Source: Rhexocercosporidium sp. MPI-PUGE-AT-0058
Lineage: Eukaryota; Ascomycota; Leotiomycetes; Helotiales
Reading direction: 5' to 3'
NCBI GenBank assembly: GCA_020746875.1
Contig: JAGTJL010000013.1
Span: 2,046,001-2,110,000, forward strand
DNA length: 64,000 nt
Positions 56,526 through 64,000 of this stretch are shown here, piece after piece (the first letter of the stretch is position 1; every line of letters starts with the position of its first letter). The position numbers were made by a program, and so were the translations under genes. The notes beneath the pieces were generated by a model. The model saw only the letters and a list, made by a program, of their open reading frames with translations, did no database searches and was not told the origin of the DNA.

Positions 56526-57776
56526 GTGGACTGGAACCACGGACCTCGAAACTTTTTGGCAACAGTAAAGTGGGACGAGCTTGTATCAATCGCCTCCAAC
56601 CTTCGCAATGGCATACCTTGTAAGCTCGGTGAAAATTTCTCACTTGGTCACTTCAACATGGTCCGGCGAATTTACTTTGTGGATGGGATTAGCTGGGTTG
56701 CGAGGGTGCGGATGCCTGCGCTTGATACTGTTTTTGGTAGCCGGGAGGTACTTGATCGTATGACTTCACTTAGGGGGGAGATTGCTTGTATGAAGTTTCT
56801 TGGGTAAGGTCACAATCTAGCTAATCTTCAAACTAACGCATTTTGCATGTGCTAACCGCGATCGAAAAGGGCCAAAACCTCCATTCCCGTCCCTGCAATA
56901 CACGGATACAGCATCAATCCCGCCAACAAAGTTGGCGCTCCCTACGTCCTAATGGATTACATCCATTGCACCGTGGCAGTGGACCTACAAGTCGCGCGAA
57001 AATGCGAATCGGGTTTCTTCGGCACGGCTGATCAAGATCGAAGATTCAAGGAGCGGATGGCTGAGATACAGGTTGAATTGTCGTCGTTTAGGTTTGAGCT
57101 GATTGGGTGGTTGTATCAGGATGAAAAGACGGAGGAATTCTTTATCGGCCCTGAGATTGAGACTGGCAAAGGCCCATGGGAGACTTCAATGGACTATTAT
57201 TCCGACCTCGCGAGTCACGCTCTTAAGGTATGTGTATCAGATGGAGAAGTTGACGTGCAAACAAGTGCGTCGTTTGCGCTCCCGATTCTATTTGAACATC
57301 TCATCGCGCTCTACGGGAAAGATGGCACCGGTCCCTTCAGCCTGACGAATCGAGATTTTAGGGCTCACAATATTCTTGTGAATGATGAGTTCAAAATCAT
57401 TGGTGTGATTGACTTTGACATAGTCATGGCGGCACCAATTGAACTCGTTGCACAATATCCGACTTTGACTGGACTGGACCGGGAAGCTCCTGGGTATGTT
57501 GAGACGAGGCCATTGGCGATCGAGCGCATCCAAATGACGAAGCCCAAACTCGAAGAATACAAGAATTTTGTGGCGGCTGCTGAGGAAGTGAGAATGGGCG
57601 AGGGAGAAGGAGGAGGTATTGCAAGTTTGATGTTATCGGATGCAGCGAGTGTGGTTCGCGGGTTGGTGCAGTTCCTTGGGCACCAAAAGTCAGTGAATGA
57701 TAAGTGGATGGAGGCGTATTTGAGGCATCTCCGTGAGACTGTCAGGTCTGGAGGCATGATCATATGTTCAATATAG
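56526..57776 (+). CDS. APH-fold phosphotransferase-like protein
   Basis: Two exons (56526..56803, 56870..57776) joined by a 66-bp intron with branch TGCTAACC; splicing gives KFLGAKTSIPVPAIHGYSIN. The frame is open upstream of 56526 without an ATG, so the true start lies in an unresolved 5' exon. N-terminal lobe: LGENFSLGHFNMVRRIYFVD and SWVARVRMP (the lobe with the ATP-binding lysine/arginine). Hinge: YVLMDYIHCTVA. Catalytic segment: LTNRDFRAHNILVNDEFKII then GVIDFD, matching the family pattern HxDxxxxN...IDFD except that Asn replaces the first His. Fungal proteins of this group are numerous; substrates are unknown. Probably cytosolic. Confidence 0.8.
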
Positions 57777-58411
57777 CAATCGGCGAGATGAAGATTTGCT
57801 GGCGATTTTCAAACAGGAATTCAGACCAGGACAAGAGCCAAAGAGCATGCAGGCCTCGCTTCGCTGAGATGACCAGATTGAAGCGTAGAAATCGCATAGA
57901 ACAGGTTTGGACCTTTAACTTTTGTTCGCTCGTCCTTCGTTTTGAAATTTTACAAGCCACTTTTCAATACTTGCCTGTCCTACCAAGCGATTCGCGGAAA
58001 GTTTAGAACAGTGGAATACGATTCTGTTTCCTTGCGTGGGGACACGAGGCTGGAGGTTAAATTTCCTTCCTATAATTTTAACTTCGTGATAAGTTGGCTG
58101 TCTAATTCCGAATAATTCTTCGTCGTTAGCTTCTTCTCTAGAAGGGCAGTAACCTCGCGAAGTCGTCTTGTCAAAAGCTCAGCTTATTGAAGCATTTGAC
58201 ATAACATCATTATTATTCTTATATTCCTTACAATATTCCTTTCACAGTTTCGAGGTAGGCCCCCTTCAGACTAGTATCCTCAACAGCATTGCATACCAAG
58301 AAGTTAGGATCGAAGCTATTACAATAAACTCATGAACACATCGGATTGCCATAGCAGGATGATCAGTACCAATCTAGTGCAGGAGTAGCTAAGGTATTAT
58401 ACTTCCGCAAT
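57777..58411. other. Intergenic, between convergent genes
   Basis: Contains short chance frames only. GGGGACACGAGG at about 58037 recurs at about 62450, a possible shared repeat end. Confidence 0.35.
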
Positions 58412-61400
58412 CTATACAACAAGCATACATACAGGCTCTAGAAACGCCGGGACATCCCTCGTTATATAGCGAGTGAGCACCCTAACAGAGCACAATATCC
58501 CCCATCGGCACGTCCCCATCCATGAACGCCTCCCCATCCATGACCCCATGCAAGTAACATACGCCCAGGAATCTATATCTCGGTCCGCCGGTCGTTTCAG
58601 GCAGCTGCTCGGGGGCTTGTCAACTCTGCGCAATATCACTGGCACGCTCAGCCCACACACTACATGGACCTCATCCCCAGCCTCGGCATTCGCAAACTCG
58701 CTCATGCATCCAAACTTGCTCGGCCCCGTTCCCACGCGGTTTTGCTCGGTGAAGATCATCTTGCGCGTCTCAGTGGCGCGCCAGAACCGGTCCGTGATGA
58801 CGTGATATCGATCTGGGTGCGGGCGACTGCGCAGACTATGCCATTCCGCGCCGTCGACGGACCCTGATTGTGCCTCCTCTTGGAGCCATTCCCACCAGGC
58901 GCGGATTTTGGCGATATCGTGTGGTTTGAAGCGCCGTGCTTCGGAGTCTGGATTCTGTCGGTTGGATTTGCCGTCTTTGTTGTTCTCCGTGTCATGGTCG
59001 CTAATCACGTCTGCGAACACTGCCCGCCAGAACTGCTCATCTCTGTTGTCATCTCGCTGTTGTTCTTGTCCATTCTTCCCATCTTGGTTGGGATTCGTCG
59101 AACCTAGGCCGGCCAGGTGCCGCCACTTTCTGAGTAGCTCCACCAGCTTGCTCGTATGGCTCCAGCTTACCGTGCGCATCTCGCTCACCTCCTTGATGGT
59201 ATCTAGCTTGACGCTTCTCACCTCCAAGCTCACTCCATTAACGAGCCGGAAGTGGCATGGGCGAGCTTTGTCGGCAGAGTACAGTGACATTTCATATGGC
59301 TGTGGGCAGAACATGCCCCTAGAAGTCCAGTCGGGCACCCATGAGGGAAGTTTGTGCTTAGAGCATCGGCCGAGATCGTTCAGTGCAAGAACGCTCAGGT
59401 TCTTGTCCTCTTGGATGATATGCACGGTGGCGAGGGCGAAGACCTCTGCAACAGAGAGGGTGTAGTCTGCTTCTATGTGGATCTCGCCTTGCACAAGTCC
59501 TAACACACCGTAGACGAGGTCCCTTGCGTCCGTGGCCTGCCGTTTGGCAATGCCACTGCTCATGACCCTTGAGAGTGAGAGCGCTGGAAGAGGTGGATTA
59601 CTCGCCGTGCTAGATTGATTCGAGTTTGATGGGGCGGTTGGGTCCGAGAGGACAGTTGGCGGTGCTCCGTGTGCGCGTGTCAATCGGTATAAACTGTTGA
59701 ACTTTGAAAAGCCGTGGTACAACTCTGTCCAGTACGTATGATTGTTGCGGTATGCTTTCTCACCCCACTTGGAGCAGCATATTGTGTAGTGCAGCTCGAA
59801 TGCTTGACCAGCTCGTAACAGCTCGTTGAACGGCATGATATGAGAGCCATAGTACACGATAGGTGTTCGAGCGAGGACGATCTCCTGCAGGATCCATGCC
59901 CTTTCCCAATACGGGGAGGTAAGAATTCCCCTCAACTCTTGGGCAGATTTGATCCACGCTTGGCTATTATGATAAGATAATTCCGTATCATCGCCTTCAA
60001 AGAATGGAAGTTGGGGGAAATGCTTAAGTTGGGAGAAGCAGTGGATAATTGTGAAGGCACCGAGGACAGGCCACATGGTTTTTGTTTGTGGGGATGTGAA
60101 GAAGGCTGGAATGTTTGAAGGAGAGGTCCAGTCGAAGACATGAATGCCAGGTCCAGGAAGACGTTTGAACAAAACATCGTGAAACCGTTCTTCTACTTTC
60201 TGCTGGAGGTTGATATGATTACCGACCGTCTGCGCTATCTTTTCGAAGCCGGGAGTGTTGTTCTCGGAAATTATGGTTGCCGCTTTGAAACCATAAAATA
60301 CAGGTTTCATCCATTGCAGTTTTTCCTTGAGAATATGCCGTGTTGAAAGCTTGGATACTGGCTTTCGGGACGGTACTTTGGCTTCAGACACCGTGACCGC
60401 TCCCTGCTTGGAGCTCGATGATGCATTTCCCTCGGCAGGTGATGATATCTCTGAATGGGACTTGACTGATGACTCTGCAAGAGGCGATTTGAGTCCAAGT
60501 GACTGTTTAGCTGGCTCCTTTGGCGACCCAGACTTCAATGGCATCTCCACAATCTTTGGCTCGCCAAGCCACATAACGACGGTGCTTGCTCCTTTGTAGA
60601 TGTTGCGCATCAGGGCAATCTGATGGCACTTCTCGTTGAAATCCGCCTGATTGATGGCAATTGCATCGATCCACAGCGTTCTTTCAGTCTTAGTTTGACG
60701 CAGTCGCAGTAACGCCGAATACAAATTCTTCGTCACCTCAAAAACTCTGTGGTGTACACAGATCTTCACAGTCTGTGTTGGGTCTCCCCATACATATGAG
60801 AGCGCCTGCCATATTGTTAGTGCACCGCTTTATTCTATCAGCTGCGCTTGGTCAAACTATTCACCTCGTAAGGGGGTACAGCATCCAAACGCACGGCGAG
60901 TATCTCGCACCGTATGAAGTCTCCTCTTTCCCCGGGCAGGAGCTTGATAAGCCTGATTTGCTTTCTGTCATTGCTCAATGGCTGATACTCGTAGGCCTGG
61001 GTGACGTTTGCAGGTATGCCTGCTGGCACAATGGAAAGCAAATCCTCTCCAACCCGGTCGTGTGAGCCCGCCTCCAAGGCAGCGAGCAAGTCTGCGGTAG
61101 ACTCCGGCTGTCGGAAGCATTGCGCCATCATCAAATTGAGATGGTGTTTCCTCACTCGACCGATAATCTCGCCATCAGGAGAAGTGAACGAGAAGATCTT
61201 CTCGAGGTTGTTGATTACCCGACCCCGCAACTCTCGACCGCACTGTTCTCCCTCCACTATCATACAGATCGGCACGAGGGAATTCAGGGCAAAGTCTCGC
61301 AAGGGGGCATAGACAGTGTCATGTCTCGGTACGGCTTCAATTCCGATTCGAAGCAACTCCACGGAACGATCCAGGTCCTTGAAGTCCTTGTCTCTCCTGA

Positions 61401-62004
61401 AGCGATACCCTAGCGCTGCTCCAAGATTGATGGTGGCTTGAGGATATACCTTCCGCGAGGATTTGAAGCAGCATTCCAGCGTTTCGATTGCGGAATCGAG
61501 GTCATTGTTATCTTCAGTCTGACCAAATCGGGAGAAGTATGCGCACCCCAATTCTTGCTTCTTCTCCTCCTTCAAAGCGCACTCTTCGAGTAGTTTGATG
61601 CCTAATTGCAGGCCTGAAATATACCGATCACCATCCTCGGGCCGCCTTGACTGCCCTGCTTTCTTCTGAAGGAGGCCAACGTGGACGACTACGGCTTTTT
61701 GGAGTTCTGGGTGCGGCTTCGGGATTTCTTGTAGTGCTCGCTCAGTGTAGCGGATGGCATGGTCGAGCGCGATGGAGGACTGACACGCACTATGAAGGAC
61801 GCTGAATTGACCGCCAAGATCAAGTAAGACTCTTGCTCGCTCGTAGTCTCCTTCGGGTAGCTCGTTGAAATGCTGTTCGAATGGTTCCTGGAAGTCGTCT
61901 GAAAGTAGGGCTTCAAGCATTATTTGCTTGAGGGCCAGATCGGAACCACCTGCGCTTCCATGGCTCTCAGAGTTGTCAGGCTGTGTGATCGAGTTCGACT
62001 CCAT
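58412..62004 (-). CDS. TPR-HET fusion protein (heterokaryon-incompatibility domain)
   Basis: Two exons, 62004..60865 and 60805..58412, around a 59-bp intron (GTGAAT..GGCAG). Splicing joins VRLDAVPPYE to ALSYVWGDPTQTVKICV, the diagnostic start of a HET domain, so two long frames are one gene of about 1177 codons. Residues about 60-290 are degenerate tetratricopeptide-type repeats of the kind found with CHAT proteins (SALDHAIRYTERAL-like, DNNDLDSAIETLECCFKSSR, DFKDLDRSVELLRIGIEAVP). The HET domain follows from 381: LWIDAIAINQADFNEKCHQI, ILTSPYWERAWILQEIV, then DARDLVYGVLGL and the C-terminal region. In the last 45 codons the coding signal moves to another frame (RYRFLGVCYLHGVMDGEAFM, ending at 58482); one missing base in the G run at 58611-58615 would explain it. 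Likely role: non-self recognition. Confidence 0.88.
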
Positions 62005-62783
62005 CTGTATAACACAGTCGCGGGGGGTTGAGGGGTTGTGTCTTGAAAATCCGAAAATACGAAGCTCGATGGAAACAGGTTCTAGGCTGTTTGACACTGT
62101 AAAAGCTTATCCCATAGCAAGGGGTTGAAAGGTTTATCTACAGCTGGTCAGAAAAGGGGTTAGGGCTAAACGATGGTCGGCACATCTGAAGCATGATGAT
62201 GATGAAGTTTATTCGCCCGGTTCTAAACCTAAAGGGCCTTAGTCTATATTACATAATCCACTTCGTTTAAGTTAGTGTTTCCATAACCTCCTGAAGCCCG
62301 TACAGAAATGCCTCTTCTAGTATTTTCCACTTTCGGTAATTGCCTTAATTAAACGAGATCTCGTAAATAGTTAATAGTAAGTGAGCTTGAAGATTATTCC
62401 TTCAAGTGTTTAATATCTTATCGTCGGCGACTGAAGCGAGACCTGCTGGGGACACGAGGGTTATTAAGAGTTAATCGGGATAAGAGAATAAGATGGGATT
62501 TATTATTATAGAGTATTAGCTGCTTATTCTACTTCTATGTCTAATCGTCTTATAGCAATAGCGAACTTAATCGTTGCTCGAACCGCGATTATATTTAATA
62601 TCTATTTCTCTGGGTCAGATAAGGATTTCCCTTCTAAGTAAAAGAATAGATTACCTCTTCTTGTATCTGTTTATATTAGCATTTGCGTTCGGTATATATC
62701 TTATTTCGTGTATCGAAAAAGAAAGTGCTTAATCGTTTCCCTTACTTGGCCGTATTAGCATTAATTTGATTCCGCTACTCTAA
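62005..62783. other. Upstream of the HET gene, passing into AT-rich repeat DNA
   Basis: The first 150 bases are the probable promoter of the TPR-HET gene. From about 62250 the DNA is repeat-like without ORFs. Confidence 0.4.
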
Positions 62784-64000
62784 TGTTACGAACGCCCCAC
62801 GTCCCGTGACACTGGCCCTCGGGACAGCGTAGTACTCAGGACCATAGGCTCAGGAGGGTAAGGGTTCTAGAAGAAGTATACTAGGAGAGTATCGCTCCTG
62901 GAAACATTCCTCTAGGAGACCTTAATACTTAGGATTTCATAAGTTACATGTTATATAAATGTTATTATCGGTAAACAACTAAAGGGCAGATGAGCCCTTA
63001 GATTACGCGACCCTCTCACGTGATGGTCCGGACCTCCTAGTCTCGGGGACTGGGTGGTCCGGTATTTACAGGCACGCTGTGCGAATTCCCCGGGCTCTGA
63101 GTTGCTCTCGGTAGTAGTGATTACCGCGTTGCTATAAGGGAAACTTAAGATTTAAAGATATAGCCCTTTTATAATAAAAAGTAAAGCCGAGTATTATATA
63201 AAAGGAACTCGAAAGCAAATTCCTTAGTAATATAATAAAGTCTTTACGGAAACTAAGGGATTTATTGGAAAAGAAGAATCAATTAGTTAAGCGAGATTAC
63301 TAATATTTAAAGTAATAAGGAGGCATATTAAATAATAATTATCGCTTTCTGTATATAATCGTATAAAATAATAAAGTATTTACCGCTAATAAATGCTTTT
63401 ACGGATTCAGAATATTTTACGCAGCGTTTCTTATTATACTTTCGATTAGTATATACGGATATCTCGGTGATATGAGTGAAGACTGTTTAAAAGAAGTATT
63501 ATTCGAGGCTATTATAAGATATACTATACTTTATCTTTCGTTATTATATATTTATTATACTTATTATTAGAAACTTGCTGGTAAAGAAGATATAATTTCA
63601 AAATATATTATTTAAATTAAACGAAGATAATATATAAATTAATAAAAAACTTTTTCTAAAGAGTTTATAAAGATCTTATTATGTTCGAAGATGGAATAGA
63701 ATTAATTATATTTTTAAAAGCTTTAGTATAATTTAATAATATTAATTACGGAATTTAAAGTATTAAACTTAGTTTTATATAAATTTTTTTCTTTATTTTA
63801 AATAATTCACGATTTATCTTTAATATTATTTTACGTAGTAAATTATAATTAACCTTTTTAATTTTTTTTCGCGTTGTTTTAGTTTATTTTTTCGGTGCTT
63901 GATTTTTTATAATTGACGTAAGTCGGTTTTTATAATAATACTTTTTTAGCGCTGGAATTTCAAGACTTATAAAGATCTTAAGAGCTGTTTTTACGTCTTT
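62784..64000. other. Possible LTR start and AT-rich DNA to the window end
   Basis: TGTTACGAACGCCCC at 62784 resembles the candidate LTR start at 27307 and is followed by about 350 bp of higher G+C with CTCCTAGGA-like motifs. The remainder (63140-64000) is strongly AT-rich without readable frames. No second LTR is visible in the window. Confidence 0.35.

Noticed and set aside
60838..60864. Codons VNSLTKRS as the C-terminus of a separate TPR gene
   Set aside because: They are the 5' part of an intron; splicing joins the TPR part to the HET domain exactly at the conserved PPYEALSYVWG.
62155..62170. GGGGTTAGGGC resembling telomere repeat
   Set aside because: Only one TTAGGG copy; ordinary genes and repeats continue on both sides.
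1..64000. CRISPR arrays, operons or ribosome binding sites
   Set aside because: Spliced genes and fungal families show that this is eukaryotic nuclear DNA; no direct-repeat/spacer array was seen.

Overview
This window looks like nuclear DNA of a filamentous ascomycete (Pezizomycotina; the protein style suggests Leotiomycetes, but that is inference). The genes carry many short GT..AG introns of about 42-112 bp (a few longer), often with CTAAC/CTGAC-like branch sites. Families typical of these fungi are present: HET, CorA-like, 2EXR, the N-terminal domain of fungal ankyrin/STAND proteins, and Ser/Thr/Cys wall proteins. The DNA alternates between gene-bearing blocks of ordinary composition (about 1-7.4, 10.7-22.9, 33.9-42.9 and 55.4-62.1 kb) and AT-rich blocks with almost no open frames (about 7.7-9, 23-23.7, 25.7-33.6, 37.7-38.4, 43-55.3 and 62.2-64 kb). 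In the AT-rich blocks the transposon proteins can still be read in one frame, broken mostly by TAA/TAG where CAA or TGG is expected. That is the signature of repeat-induced point mutation (RIP).

Left block (1-7.4 kb): the C-terminal part of an acyl-CoA synthetase, a peroxisomal (AKL-ended) crotonase, a class II aldolase/adducin protein and an allantoate-permease-type MFS transporter. They could form a small catabolic cluster. The transporter is split by a 1834-bp Pogo/Fot-like transposon with perfect 49-bp inverted repeats and a TA duplication; its transposase has eight RIP-type stops. From 7.8 to 10.7 kb there are a minisatellite with a probable solo LTR, an inverted-repeat element and about 1.7 kb without recognisable genes.

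Second block (10.7-25 kb): a tannase/feruloyl esterase fragment interrupted by a 148-bp MITE, a small secreted protein, an 821-residue von Willebrand A protein, an unknown disordered protein, a CorA-like membrane protein, a WD40 relic, a Ser/Thr/Cys-rich surface protein next to a transposon end, a 2EXR relic and a 102-residue secreted six-cysteine protein with an 8-nt microexon.

Transposon block (25.7-33.9 kb): a 4.8-kb hAT element (8-bp target duplication, 7/8 identical) with a 1.83-kb Pogo/Fot-like element nested in its transposase, then an element with about 307-bp inverted repeats. Third block (34-43 kb): a CCPWC-motif protein, an ankyrin protein with a fungal STAND-type N-terminus, an AT-rich inverted-repeat element and a sugar porter.

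AT-rich block (43-55.3 kb): a 3.0-kb unit with inverted repeats of about 90 bp that carries a RIP-degraded HET-ankyrin gene and no visible transposase (the most interesting object here), and a 6955-bp Ty3/gypsy retrotransposon with an AAATA duplication. Last block (56.5-62 kb): an APH-fold kinase-like protein and a long TPR-HET fusion gene. HET and ankyrin proteins of this sort belong to fungal non-self recognition, so the window combines such genes with the transposons that surround, break or carry them. Four otherwise intact genes show a single-base frame discrepancy, in at least two of them at a homopolymer, which points first to assembly error.
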